From NCBI GenBank assembly GCA_017454765.1, contig JAFTCJ010000021.1, positions 1-64,000 of the forward strand: a stretch of 64,000 bases of DNA. The letters run 5' to 3'. The translations under genes were made by a program, and so were the position numbers. The notes under the pieces are model-generated. The model did not search any database, was not told where the DNA came from, and saw only the letters and a list, made by a program, of their open reading frames with translations. This stretch comes from Erysipelotrichaceae bacterium (GTDB taxonomy: Bacteria > Bacillota_I > Bacilli_A > Erysipelotrichales > Erysipelotrichaceae). Shown here piece by piece: positions 15,634 to 24,663 of this stretch; the stretch's first letter is position 1; each line of letters opens with the position of its first letter.

Positions 15634-17241
15634 ATCTCTGTCTTCGTAAGGATCGATATAAATCGTCTTATAGTTTCTGAAGGTCACAAAGCCCGGCTTT
15701 GTGCCTTTTACTTTTTTCAGTTCCTTGACCAGACAATAGTCGACCGGTACGGAAGATGAATAGCGCCCTTTGGAATACCAGGCTGCCAGATTGGCACAGA
15801 TGCGGATCAGCTGTTCATCCGGTCTGTCGGTATCGACGACCACATGGGAACCGTGGTATTGCTTGGCATGGAACCAGGTGTGATTGCTTTGAGCGTATTC
15901 AAAGGACAGGAAAGCATTCTGCAGGTTGTTTTTGCCGAAGGTGATCGTATGGTCACCGACTTTAACCTGATAGAGGTTGACTTTCTTTTTCCTGCTGTTT
16001 TTCGAGCTGTTTTTCTTGAGATAGCCGAAACGGGAAAGCTCCTCTTTGATGTCCAGAGCATCGGAATAGTTGGCGATGGAGAGCTGTTCGCTCAGTGACT
16101 GGAAATAGGTGAGTTCGTTTCTGGCGATCTCGATCTGTTCCTCGATGTAGACTTTTCCCTTGCGTTTCTTCTGATACTGGGAATAATATCTGTTGGCATT
16201 GACCTTGACGGAGTATTTCGGATCCAGGGTCACAGTCTTCTGATTTCCTTCATAGTCTGTGACTTCGACTTGTTTCAGACCCTTGGCATCCAGATCGGGA
16301 TAAAGATAGAGCAGATCGCCGTTTTTTTTGTCGGCCTGCAGGTTCAGGGCATCATCCAAAGATGCCTCCAGCTTGGCGATCTTGGTCTCATAGTGTTTGA
16401 TCTGCCGCTTGACGACTTTGAACAGATCGTCGGCGATATTGCGGATGCGGTCTTTTTCAGAGTTTTCGTAATAGATCTGATCAAAGGCTTCCTGAATATC
16501 TTTTTTTTCATAAGGAAGCTCAAGATGTTTCAGGGGTATGACATGGAATTCGTATGAATCTTTATAAGGACTCAAGTAAACACAATCGGATCCGGCGATC
16601 TGTTTGATGATTTCTTTGTATCTTTCATCGTGGCCAATGCGGTAACGGACCTCGTTTTCCAGAAGTTTGGAAAAGCCCTGCAGCTGCTTCACAAGAGACT
16701 CGTTCAGATCCGGTTCTTTTGCGCAGAACGGATCTTCCTTGTCCTGCTTTTCCGGAAGTTCGAACAGCGCGTTGGGCAGGATGGTCCTGCGGGTGTTCTC
16801 ATAAGGCGGAATCTTTTTCAGAGCATCGATGATCTTATTGTTTTCATCGATCAGGATGAGATTGGCGTACTTGCCCATGAGTTCCACACTCAGGATGTAT
16901 TCTTTCTCGTCGTAGAGTTCGTTCCTGGCTCTGATGTGCATCAGCAGATAGCGGTCGTAACGGAACTGTTCGATCTTTGTGATCAGACCGTTGAGGATGT
17001 ATTTTCTTAAGACCATGACGAACGTCGAGGGCTCGTTGTAGGTCGGATAATTCCTTTTGGAAAGGCAGATGTGATTGTCGTTGGAATGAAACGACATGAC
17101 CAGAGAGAGTCTTTCATTCTGCGCGTGAACGTTGAAAACGATCTGTGTTTTTGAGGTATCATAGATCTTGTTGATGCGGATCGGCAGATACCTTTCCAGA
17201 TCTTCTTTGACTTTATGCAGTACGATCCCGTCCAGTGCCAT
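15613..17241 (-). CDS. rqcH: RqcH / NFACT ribosome quality-control protein
   Basis: Homologue of Rqc2/NEMF that binds obstructed 50S subunits and adds C-terminal alanine tails to stalled peptides. The NFACT-N domain begins at MALDGIVLHKV. A long coiled coil lies near residues 270-420, and the C-terminal NFACT-R domain has the HTWFHAKQYHGSHVVV region. Length 542 is typical. The ATG at 17241 is chosen over an upstream in-frame one because a TATAAT box lies 6 nt before it, so a longer product would start upstream of the promoter. There is no Shine-Dalgarno. It overlaps rluB tail to tail. Confidence 0.94.
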   Translation of the reverse strand: MALDGIVLHKVKEDLERYLPIRINKIYDTSKTQIVFNVHAQNERLSLVMSFHSNDNHICLSKRNYPTYNEPSTFVMVLRKYILNGLITKIEQFRYDRYLLMHIRARNELYDEKEYILSVELMGKYANLILIDENNKIIDALKKIPPYENTRRTILPNALFELPEKQDKEDPFCAKEPDLNESLVKQLQGFSKLLENEVRYRIGHDERYKEIIKQIAGSDCVYLSPYKDSYEFHVIPLKHLELPYEKKDIQEAFDQIYYENSEKDRIRNIADDLFKVVKRQIKHYETKIAKLEASLDDALNLQADKKNGDLLYLYPDLDAKGLKQVEVTDYEGNQKTVTLDPKYSVKVNANRYYSQYQKKRKGKVYIEEQIEIARNELTYFQSLSEQLSIANYSDALDIKEELSRFGYLKKNSSKNSRKKKVNLYQVKVGDHTITFGKNNLQNAFLSFEYAQSNHTWFHAKQYHGSHVVVDTDRPDEQLIRICANLAAWYSKGRYSSSVPVDYCLVKELKKVKGTKPGFVTFRNYKTIYIDPYEDRDLTIVSI

Positions 17242-17247
17242 ACATAT

Positions 17248-17253
17248 ATTATA
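17248..17253 (-). promoter_or_regulatory. -10 box of rqcH, leaderless geometry
   Basis: On the minus strand TATAAT is followed by 6 nt and the ATG at 17241. Any -35 would fall on 17271-17276, the same hexamer used as the -35 of rpsF on the other strand. Confidence 0.6.
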
Positions 17254-17270
17254 TGCAACGTAAGTTTTTA

Positions 17271-17300
17271 TTGCATGTTTTTGAAACATTCTGCTATAAT
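17271..17300 (+). promoter_or_regulatory. rpsF operon promoter
   Basis: TTGCAT (17271-17276), an 18-nt spacer and TATAAT (17295-17300). The -10 is preceded by TGC, an extended -10. Predicted start of RNA is near 17307, giving a leader of about 60 nt. Confidence 0.65.
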
Positions 17301-17318
17301 AATCAAGCGAATAGGCAA

Positions 17319-17350
17319 ACTATTCCTTGCCCGGCAACGGGCCGCTTAGT
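17319..17350 (+). ncRNA. S6:S18 leader-type hairpin before rpsF
   Basis: The outer stem ACTA (17319-17322)/TAGT (17347-17350) encloses an asymmetric internal loop with a CCG, and a strong inner stem GCCCG (17329-17333)/CGGGC (17338-17342) capped by GCAA. This matches the known rpsF leader motif in which the S6:S18 complex binds a CCG-containing bulge to repress its own operon. The structure is seen; binding is inferred. Confidence 0.65.
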
Positions 17351-17367
17351 CCAGAAGGAGGTAAAAT

Positions 17368-17670
17368 ATGAAACAATATGAGACTATGTATATCATCAAG
17401 TCTTCTCTTGACGATGCTGCAAGAGCCGCGTTAGTCGAACAGATGCACGGCATTATCACACAGCACGGCGGGAGCATCGACAATGTCGATGACTGGGGCA
17501 TGAGAGATTTTGCATATGAAATCGATCATATGTCCAAGGGTTACTATGTAGTAGTCACCTATACAGTAGACGTAGATGGTTTGAACGAGTTCAAGCGTTT
17601 AATGGGCATCTCAAACGACATCGTCAGAATGATGACCATCTCATGTGATGAGAAAAAAGGAAGCAAGTAA
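17368..17670 (+). CDS. rpsF: 30S ribosomal protein S6
   Basis: A 100-residue S6 with the beginning YETMYIIKSSLDD and the conserved WGMRDFAYEIDHMSKGYY core. S6 pairs with S18 on the 30S platform. A strong AGAAGGAGG site precedes the ATG. It is first in the rpsF-ssb-rpsR operon and its stop shares a base with the ssb ATG. The leader hairpin upstream suggests autoregulation by S6:S18. Confidence 0.97.
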   Translation: MKQYETMYIIKSSLDDAARAALVEQMHGIITQHGGSIDNVDDWGMRDFAYEIDHMSKGYYVVVTYTVDVDGLNEFKRLMGISNDIVRMMTISCDEKKGSK

Positions 17671-18161
17671 TGATCAACATCAACAGTGTTACCTTAGTCG
17701 GACGCATCACCAAGGATATCGATCTGCGTAAGACCAGCTCCAATACCTCGGTATGCAACTTCACGGTAGCCGTAGACAGAAGGTTCCAGTCCCAGCAGAC
17801 CAACGGTCAGACTGCAGATTTCATCAACTGCATCGCCTGGAGACAGTCGGCTGATTTCCTGGCAAGCTACGCCGGAAAGGGAACGATCGTTGCGGTCGAA
17901 GGAAGGATCCAGACCAGAAGCTATGACGGCCAGAACGGCAAAGTCTATGTGACGGAAGTCGTAGCCGACAATGTCCAGATCATTTCCAGCGCTCAGCGTA
18001 CGGGAACAAACGTGAACAGCAGCTTCGGTAACAGCAATTATTCTTCTGCTTCCAATCAGACATTCACACCGAGTGTGGATCCTGATTTCGAGAGTATGGA
18101 TGATGATTTCTCCAATACTCCGTCACTGGATATTTCCAGCGATGACTTACCGTTTTATTGA
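17670..18161 (+). CDS. ssb: Single-stranded DNA-binding protein
   Basis: A 163-residue SSB. The OB fold occupies residues 1-110 (SVTLVGRITKDIDLR, FINCIAWRQSADF, VYVTEVVADNVQ). A Gln/Ser/Asn-rich linker and an acidic tip follow. The tip ends DDLPFY rather than the usual ending in Pro-Phe, so there is one extra Tyr after the phenylalanine that partner proteins recognise. It sits between S6 and S18 as usual in Firmicutes. Confidence 0.97.
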   Translation: MININSVTLVGRITKDIDLRKTSSNTSVCNFTVAVDRRFQSQQTNGQTADFINCIAWRQSADFLASYAGKGTIVAVEGRIQTRSYDGQNGKVYVTEVVADNVQIISSAQRTGTNVNSSFGNSNYSSASNQTFTPSVDPDFESMDDDFSNTPSLDISSDDLPFY

Positions 18162-18181
18162 GATTCAGAAAGGAATGAAAA

Positions 18182-18412
18182 ATGGCTTTTAGAAAACAGA
18201 GAGTCGGATATAAGAAAGTTTGTTACTTCACCAAGAACAAAATCGAATATATCGATTATAAAGATGTAGAGTTATTAAAGAAGTTCATCTCTCCCAACGG
18301 AAAGATCACTCCGAGACGTGTCACCGGCACTTCCGCTAAATATCAGAGGATGCTGTCAACTGCGATCAAGAGAGCACGTCAGATGGCTTTACTGCCTTAT
18401 ATCGCCGATTAA
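18182..18412 (+). CDS. rpsR: 30S ribosomal protein S18
   Basis: A 76-residue S18 with [32 protein letters not shown] and [11 protein letters not shown]. An AGAAAGGAATG site precedes the ATG. Last gene of the rpsF operon before a strong terminator. Confidence 0.97.
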   Translation: MAFRKQRVGYKKVCYFTKNKIEYIDYKDVELLKKFISPNGKITPRRVTGTSAKYQRMLSTAIKRARQMALLPYIAD

Positions 18413-18417
18413 GCAAA

Positions 18418-18446
18418 AAACCTCCGCTTAGACGGAGGTTTATTTT
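18418..18446 (+). terminator. Terminator after rpsR
   Basis: AAACCTCCG (18418-18426) pairs with CGGAGGTTT (18433-18441) around CTTAGA, followed by ATTTT. The next gene's -10 begins at 18446. Confidence 0.9.
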
Positions 18447-18451
18447 ATAAT
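18446..18451 (+). promoter_or_regulatory. -10 box before the yybS-gdpP operon
   Basis: TATAAT overlaps the end of the rpsR terminator tract. It is 9 nt from the ATG at 18461, so the mRNA would have about 0-3 leader bases. There is no Shine-Dalgarno. Confidence 0.5.
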
Positions 18452-18460
18452 AGAAATGAT

Positions 18461-19408
18461 ATGAATCAGACAAAGAAACTGACACAGGGCGCCATGATGC
18501 TTGCGATCGTCGGCGCGCTCATCCTGATCGACCGCATGACCGCCTACTGGTTTACTGAGATCATCGTCCTGATGATGCCGGTCGTGATCATCATGTATGC
18601 AGCCATGCATACTTTCAAAGACGGCGTGATGCTTTCCGTCGGACTGACCATCATCTCTTTCCTGCTGGGCAACTTCCGGATCATTTATCTGATCTATGTT
18701 CCGGTAGGGATCCTGACAGGCCTTTCCTATGCCTGGGGCATCAAGCGGGGCATGGACAAGCGCCGGCTTCTGTATACGGCGATCATCACTTATACGATCG
18801 GCGAGCTGATCGCGACTTTCATCGTCTATCCGCTCATGGGCTTTCCGGTATCGCAGATGATAGAGGAATACCGTCTGGCAATGGGTCAGGCCGGATCGTT
18901 TACAGGCATCGATTATACCGAGATCTTCTCGATGGCCGGTATCGACTTTGCCAAGCTGATCGTTGTGATCTACGTGATGTCAACGATCGTCATGGGAGCC
19001 ATGGAAGGCGTCCTGATCCATCTGCTGAGCGTTTTCCTTCTCAAGCGTTTCAAGATCAAGGACCTTGGTTCGACGAATATCTTCGACATGCGTCCTTCGC
19101 CCAAACTCGCATATACCGGTCTGCTGATGACCAGCACGCTTTTCTTTGCGAAAAACATCAATAACGAAATGTTCTACTACATCGCGATCGTGGTCGGTAT
19201 CCTCGGCGCAATGATCCTGATGTATTACGGATATATCTTTGTGATACTGTTCGGTATCATCGTTCTCAAACGCAACATCGGCGGCATCTTCGTGCTTCTT
19301 TGTTTCATCATCCCGGCACTGATGTTTACACTGATAATACTTGGCTTCCTGTACGGAAGCGGTCCGCTGAGAAGCTATATTGAACAGAAAGCGGCAATGG
19401 CAAAATGA
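18461..19408 (+). CDS. DUF2232 integral membrane protein (YybS-like)
   Basis: A 315-residue polytopic protein with about eight hydrophobic segments spread over its length. The N-terminal LTQGAMMLAIVGALILIDR and the position between rpsR and gdpP fit the DUF2232/YybS family, which resembles membrane S components of ECF importers. The function of the family is not established. It overlaps gdpP by ATGA. With a leaderless-like promoter and no Shine-Dalgarno, its start could also be slightly downstream. Confidence 0.82.
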   Translation: MNQTKKLTQGAMMLAIVGALILIDRMTAYWFTEIIVLMMPVVIIMYAAMHTFKDGVMLSVGLTIISFLLGNFRIIYLIYVPVGILTGLSYAWGIKRGMDKRRLLYTAIITYTIGELIATFIVYPLMGFPVSQMIEEYRLAMGQAGSFTGIDYTEIFSMAGIDFAKLIVVIYVMSTIVMGAMEGVLIHLLSVFLLKRFKIKDLGSTNIFDMRPSPKLAYTGLLMTSTLFFAKNINNEMFYYIAIVVGILGAMILMYYGYIFVILFGIIVLKRNIGGIFVLLCFIIPALMFTLIILGFLYGSGPLRSYIEQKAAMAK

Positions 19409-21369
19409 AACGGAAGACCTTTATCACAGCACTCAGCGCCATGATCTGCACAGGAATCATCCTGGCTCTTTTGATACTGGGCCTGTTCTTCTCACAGAAC
19501 GTGCTGCTGCCTTCGATCATCACTGCTGTCTTCATCCTGCTGCTGGTCATGGTCTTTTATTCTCTGGACATGATCAAGAATGAGACCAACAGACAGATCG
19601 AGAATCAGCTGGAACTTTCCTACAAAGAAGTCCTGAGCCACGGTGATATCGGCATCCTGATCTATGATGAGAATTACGAGATCACGTTCATGTCCGATTT
19701 CTTCATGAAACGGAACATGAATCATCTCGGGGAAAAGCTGCTCAACTGGCTGCCGGAACTGCAGGACATGCTGAAAAACGAAGCAAACAACCAGATCGTG
19801 ATCATCAATGACGAGAAGTTTTCGGTGCGCAAGATCAACAACGCCTTTGTCCTGACTTTCAAGAACATTTCGAGGGAATATGATCTGAACAAGAAACTGG
19901 ACGATGAAGCCATGGTGTTCGGATTGTTAAGCTATGACAATTATGATGAGGTCGAGATGTCGGAAGATGAGCTTTCCTACGTCAACAGCAACATCAAAGT
20001 TCCGGTCATCGATTATTTCCGCAACTTCGGTGTCGTCTATAAAACATTGAAGAACAGCAGGATGTTCCTGCTGATGAATGAGAAGACCTTCAACAGGATC
20101 AGAGCGGACCGTTTCTCGATCCTGAACAAGGTCAGAAATGTCGCCAAAGACGGCGATGTCAATGTCACACTGTCGATGGCATTTGCTTCGGGAAGCGATG
20201 ATTTCGATGAACTGGATTCCATGGCTGAGGAACTGCTGGAACTGGCACAGACCAGAGGCGGTGACCAGGTCGTCGTCAAGAAGGCCGGAGGCGATGCGAC
20301 GTTCTTCGGCGGAACGACCGAAGCAAGAGAAAAACAGAGCAAGACCAAGGTCAGAGTCACTGCCAATGCGATCAAGGATCTGATCGAGAAGTCTTCAAAT
20401 GTGATCATCGTCGGCCATAAGGAGATGGATGCGGACTGTGTGGCTTCTGCCATCTGCATGTCCGATATCGTGCTGTCCCTGAACAAGAAATGTTTCATCG
20501 TAAGCAGATCCGGCGGCATGGAAACGATGATCGCCGATGTCGTGAAGAAATATGCTTCCGTTCTTGAGAACAAGCATCATTTCATTTCCGAATCGGAAGG
20601 TCAGGATCTGCTGAATGAGAATTCACTGGTCATCATGGTGGACCACCATTCTGCAGCCCAGTCCAACGGTTCGGCGATCTTGAAAGCGGCACAGCGGATC
20701 ATCATCATCGATCACCACCGCAGAAGAGCGGATCTCGATGTGACGGCGATGATGCTGTATATCGAAGCAGCCGCATCATCGGCAACCGAGATCATCTATG
20801 AACTGGTGCCTTATTTCTCAAAGAATATCGAAATTTCAAACGAAGAGGCGAACATCATGTATCTGGGCATCATGATCGACACCGATCATTTCCGTGTACG
20901 TACGGGATCCAGGACCTTTGATGTCGTCAAGCAGCTGAGAAGGGCGGGTGCGGATCCGATGGTCTGCGATGCTCTGGCTCAGGAACCTTATGAGAATGTG
21001 ATCGGCAAGAGCCGCATCATCAATGCCGGGAAGGCTTACCGCAAGGATGTCATCATCGCATCCCTGCCGGAAGGGAATTTCCCGCGTTCCATCGCTTCGC
21101 AGGCCTGCGATGCCATGGTCAAGGCCAAGGATATCGAAGCTGCCTTCGTTATCTGTAATTCGGATCGCAATGAAGCGATCATATCAGCCCGTTCCAGAGG
21201 CAATGTCAATGTACAGGCGATCATGGAAAAGATGCACGGCGGAGGTCATATGACGGCTGCCGGCTTACAGGTCGCCGAAGGCAGTGTTCCCAAACTGGAG
21301 GCTGAACTGGTGAAAACGCTGGATGCGTACTTTAAAGGAGGAGAAGATGAGAGTCATACTGCTGTCTGA
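19405..21369 (+). CDS. gdpP: c-di-AMP phosphodiesterase GdpP
   Basis: Hydrolyses c-di-AMP, opposing CdaA (977). Two transmembrane helices lie in residues 8-55, then a PAS-like domain (about 70-160), a degenerate GGDEF domain (about 170-300), and the DHH/DHHA1 phosphodiesterase. The manganese ligands are in GHKEMDADC and in VDHHSAAQ. The C-terminal DHHA1 motif is GGGHMTAAG. At 654 residues it is full length. rplI starts inside its last 23 nt, as in other Firmicutes. Confidence 0.95.
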   Translation: MKRKTFITALSAMICTGIILALLILGLFFSQNVLLPSIITAVFILLLVMVFYSLDMIKNETNRQIENQLELSYKEVLSHGDIGILIYDENYEITFMSDFFMKRNMNHLGEKLLNWLPELQDMLKNEANNQIVIINDEKFSVRKINNAFVLTFKNISREYDLNKKLDDEAMVFGLLSYDNYDEVEMSEDELSYVNSNIKVPVIDYFRNFGVVYKTLKNSRMFLLMNEKTFNRIRADRFSILNKVRNVAKDGDVNVTLSMAFASGSDDFDELDSMAEELLELAQTRGGDQVVVKKAGGDATFFGGTTEAREKQSKTKVRVTANAIKDLIEKSSNVIIVGHKEMDADCVASAICMSDIVLSLNKKCFIVSRSGGMETMIADVVKKYASVLENKHHFISESEGQDLLNENSLVIMVDHHSAAQSNGSAILKAAQRIIIIDHHRRRADLDVTAMMLYIEAAASSATEIIYELVPYFSKNIEISNEEANIMYLGIMIDTDHFRVRTGSRTFDVVKQLRRAGADPMVCDALAQEPYENVIGKSRIINAGKAYRKDVIIASLPEGNFPRSIASQACDAMVKAKDIEAAFVICNSDRNEAIISARSRGNVNVQAIMEKMHGGGHMTAAGLQVAEGSVPKLEAELVKTLDAYFKGGEDESHTAV

Positions 21370-21787
21370 TGTCCCTAAACTGGGCAAAAAAGGCGAGATC
21401 AAGAATGTCGCCGACGGTTACGGCCGTAATTATCTGATTGCCAGAGGCCTGGCGGTCATGGAATCCGATGCCTCCAAGAAGATCCTGGATAAACAGAAAA
21501 AGGAAGCGGAAGAACTTGACAGCCAGAAAAGAAAAGAGGCGGAAGAAGTGAAAAAGATCCTTGCGGACAGGACGCTGACTTTCAAGGTCAAGGCCAGGGA
21601 AGGCAAGGTCTCCGGTTCCGTTTCTGCAAAAGAGATCGAAGAAGAACTGAAAAAACAGGGTATTATAGTCGATAAGAGAAAATTCAAGGATTTTGAGCCG
21701 CTCAACGAACTGGGAAGCAGCGATGTGAAGATCGAGCTTTACAAGGACGTGATCGGAACGATCAAAGTCATACTGAACGAGGAGTAA
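21347..21787 (+). CDS. rplI: 50S ribosomal protein L9
   Basis: 146 residues. The N-terminal domain (MRVILLSDVPKLGKKG, DGYGRNYLI), the long connecting helix rich in Lys and Glu (about 42-75) and the C-terminal domain are all present. ATG 21347 is chosen because AAAGGAGGAGA directly precedes it; an upstream in-frame start at 21323 has no such site. It overlaps gdpP by 23 nt. Confidence 0.96.
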   Translation: MRVILLSDVPKLGKKGEIKNVADGYGRNYLIARGLAVMESDASKKILDKQKKEAEELDSQKRKEAEEVKKILADRTLTFKVKAREGKVSGSVSAKEIEEELKKQGIIVDKRKFKDFEPLNELGSSDVKIELYKDVIGTIKVILNEE

Positions 21788-21789
21788 TC

Positions 21790-23136
21790 ATGTCTAACAG
21801 ATCGATGCCGTATTCCATAGAGGCCGAAGAATCGCTTCTGGGCAACATCATGTTGTATCCGGAGGCGATGAGACAATGTATCGATGCCGGTGTGGCAGCC
21901 GATGATTTTTATCTGGAAAAACACCGTTCGATATACAATGTCATGTCTTCAATGTATGAAAACAAGGAAAGGGTGGATACCGTTTCCCTTTCCAGCAAGC
22001 TGAAGGATTTCGGAGTCTACGACAAGATCGGCGGACTGGAATACCTGATGCAGCTGGCTGATGCGACGATCTCCGCCAACAATACCGGTGATTATATTTC
22101 CATCATCAGAAACAAATCTCTGGCAAGAAAAGTCATCAAAGTGGGTGAAGAGATCTCCAATGATGCCTATGACGCTTCCGTCAGTGTCGATGAGATGCTG
22201 GAGAATGTCGAAAGAAAAGTGACGGAAGTGACCCGATCCAAGACATCCTCTGATTTCCGCAAGGGCGAGGAAGTCTTTGACAGCGCACTGAAACATATCG
22301 AGGCGATACAGGAAGCCGGTACGGATATTACAGGCGTCAGGACACTGTATCCCGATCTGGACAAGAAGACAGCCGGATTCCAGAAGGGCGACCTGATCAT
22401 CGTCGCGGCCCGTCCTTCCATGGGAAAGAGTGCTCTGGCATTCAATATCGCCGTCAATTCGGCTTCGGTGACTCCCGGAGCGATCGCCATCTTCTCGCTG
22501 GAAATGCCGGCTGAACAGGTTGCGATCCGTATCCTGGCTGCCAAATCCAAAGTCGAGATCCAGAAACTGAGGACCGGCAATCTGAACGATGAAGAGTGGT
22601 CAAGGCTCAATGAGGCTTCTTTACAGCTGCGCAGGCAGAATTTCTTCATTGATGATACACCGGGCATCAAGGTCTCGGAAATGTACGCAAAAGCCCGCAA
22701 ACTGGTCCAGGATGAGGGACTGTATATGATCATCGTCGACTACATCCAGCTCATACAGGCTACCGGAAAGGCTGATTCCCGTCAGCAGGAAGTCTCCGAG
22801 ATCTCCAGAAGACTCAAGGCAATGGCCAGAGAGCTCAATGTTCCGGTTATCGCCGTCTCACAGCTGTCCCGTTCCGTTGAAGCAAGGCAGGACAAACGGC
22901 CTATGCTGTCAGACTTGAGAGAATCAGGCGCTCTGGAACAGGATGCCGACCTTGTATTGTTCCTGTACCGTGATGCCTACTATAACCACGAGGATCAGGG
23001 AACTGATCAGCGCGAGGATGTCGAACTGCTGCTTTCCAAGCACAGAAACGGTCCGACAGGCAAGATCCTGCTGGCTTTTGAGAAGGATATTAACGCCTTC
23101 TACGGTATCCGCAATTCAGTTGAGGAGAATATTTAA
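21790..23136 (+). CDS. dnaB: Replicative DNA helicase
   Basis: The hexameric helicase that unwinds the fork. An N-terminal primase-interaction domain (PYSIEAEESLLGNIM), a linker, and a RecA-like C-terminal domain with Walker A ARPSMGKSALA and Walker B IIVDYIQLI are present. DLRESGALEQDAD and LLSKHRNGPTG are typical of DnaB. Length 448 is normal, with no intein. It begins 3 nt after rplI. Confidence 0.97.
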   Translation: MSNRSMPYSIEAEESLLGNIMLYPEAMRQCIDAGVAADDFYLEKHRSIYNVMSSMYENKERVDTVSLSSKLKDFGVYDKIGGLEYLMQLADATISANNTGDYISIIRNKSLARKVIKVGEEISNDAYDASVSVDEMLENVERKVTEVTRSKTSSDFRKGEEVFDSALKHIEAIQEAGTDITGVRTLYPDLDKKTAGFQKGDLIIVAARPSMGKSALAFNIAVNSASVTPGAIAIFSLEMPAEQVAIRILAAKSKVEIQKLRTGNLNDEEWSRLNEASLQLRRQNFFIDDTPGIKVSEMYAKARKLVQDEGLYMIIVDYIQLIQATGKADSRQQEVSEISRRLKAMARELNVPVIAVSQLSRSVEARQDKRPMLSDLRESGALEQDADLVLFLYRDAYYNHEDQGTDQREDVELLLSKHRNGPTGKILLAFEKDINAFYGIRNSVEENI

Positions 23137-24648
23137 TTGAAGAAAGTACTGGCTGTTGTTCTGTCACTGATCCTGGCGGGAGCCATCGTCTACGGTCTGC
23201 CGCTGATCCGCAACAGAACAAACACCGTTGAAGCAAATATCGTCAATGAAACATCTCTTGTACAACAGGAGATCCTTTCCTATGACACAAAAGAAAAGAC
23301 CTACGATAAGATCTACGACAAGGGAAAACTGATCGGTGTGATCAGTGACCGTGCCTATCTGGATTCCCTGATCGCCGACAAATACAAGGATTTTGAAAAA
23401 GCCTTCCCCGATACCCAGCTGGGTCTTGGCAACGATGTCTACATCGTTTCCGAGCGTTCCTATGCCAATTTCGCCAATGTGGACGATCAGATCATGGATT
23501 ATCTGGTCGAAAACGATCTTCTGGGCGTCAAGACGACCGCTGTCGAGTTCTCGACCGATGAAGGCGTCTATGAGATCATCTATGTCAGAAGCTACGATGA
23601 TTTTGCCCAGGCTCTGGAGCAGTTCTACACGAACTTCGTATCCGATGAGACCATCGCCAAACTGGTGAGAGGCGAAGCAATCGAATCGCCGAAAGAACTG
23701 GGCAGTGTCGAGACCAACGTCGTCATGCATGAGAAGATCTCGACCAAGGAAGCGATCGTTTCTCCGACCGAGATCTTTTCGGACAAGGATTCGATCTATG
23801 AGTTCCTCTGCTACGGCAGAAACGAGGAAAGAGTGTACTATACCGTCAGAGAAGGCGATACCCTGCAGGGTGTCGGCTACTACTTCGGCGATATGTCTCC
23901 GCGTCAGCTCGTCATGCTGAATCCGGATGTTCTTTCAAACGAGAACCAGGTCATCACTTCCGGCATGCAGCTCAATGTCACTTACTATACTTCACCGATC
24001 ACGATCGAAGTGACCAGGGAAAGACTGACCCAGCAGCTCATCGTTCCGGAAGTTCCGGAATACATAGAGGATGAAGATCTGGAAGTCGGTATCTATGAAG
24101 TCAGGGTGCAGGAGGAATCCGGTATCCGCAATGTCCTTTATGAAGAAAAGTGGATCAACGGCGTGCTGGAATCAGGTGAAATGCTTTCGGAAAACATCAT
24201 CAAGCAGTCCAAGCGCGGTGTTATCGCCGTGGGTACCAAGCAGGTCTATCTGGTCGGTACAGGCTCTTATATCTGGCCGGTCGACAACCCGTCGATCACC
24301 TGCCATTTCGGCTGCTACTTCGGTCATACCGGAACGGATATCATCAATGTCTACGAGAAGTATGCACCGATCTATGCCGTCGACTCCGGAACCGTCGATC
24401 TGACAGGTTACCGTTACGACATGGGCAATTTTGTCATCATCAACCACAACAACGGCATCCGTACGATGTACATGCATCTGAATGTGCCGGCTTATGTCGA
24501 AGAAGGACAGAATGTCACCAGAGGACAGATCATCGGTCAGATGGGCAATACCGGTACTTCCGAGGGTGTTCACCTGCACCTGACTTTTGAAGATCACGGT
24601 GTCAGAAGGAATGCCTGCAACTATTTGCCTTGTTCGATGCTGTACTGA
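23137..24648 (+). CDS. M23 metallopeptidase with LysM and G5 domains
   Basis: An exported cell-wall peptidase of 503 residues. A signal anchor spans residues 3-22. A poorly recognised region follows to about 230. Next come a LysM domain (YTVREGDTLQG, about 234-282), a G5 domain (about 288-372) and the M23 domain. The zinc motif HTGTD starts at about 396 and HLH at about 478. It starts at TTG 23137, since GAGGAG lies 9 nt upstream and the signal sequence begins right there. It follows dnaB directly, so wall hydrolysis may be co-expressed with replication functions. Confidence 0.88.
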   Translation: MKKVLAVVLSLILAGAIVYGLPLIRNRTNTVEANIVNETSLVQQEILSYDTKEKTYDKIYDKGKLIGVISDRAYLDSLIADKYKDFEKAFPDTQLGLGNDVYIVSERSYANFANVDDQIMDYLVENDLLGVKTTAVEFSTDEGVYEIIYVRSYDDFAQALEQFYTNFVSDETIAKLVRGEAIESPKELGSVETNVVMHEKISTKEAIVSPTEIFSDKDSIYEFLCYGRNEERVYYTVREGDTLQGVGYYFGDMSPRQLVMLNPDVLSNENQVITSGMQLNVTYYTSPITIEVTRERLTQQLIVPEVPEYIEDEDLEVGIYEVRVQEESGIRNVLYEEKWINGVLESGEMLSENIIKQSKRGVIAVGTKQVYLVGTGSYIWPVDNPSITCHFGCYFGHTGTDIINVYEKYAPIYAVDSGTVDLTGYRYDMGNFVIINHNNGIRTMYMHLNVPAYVEEGQNVTRGQIIGQMGNTGTSEGVHLHLTFEDHGVRRNACNYLPCSMLY

Positions 24649-24663
24649 TAAAATAAGGAAAAA

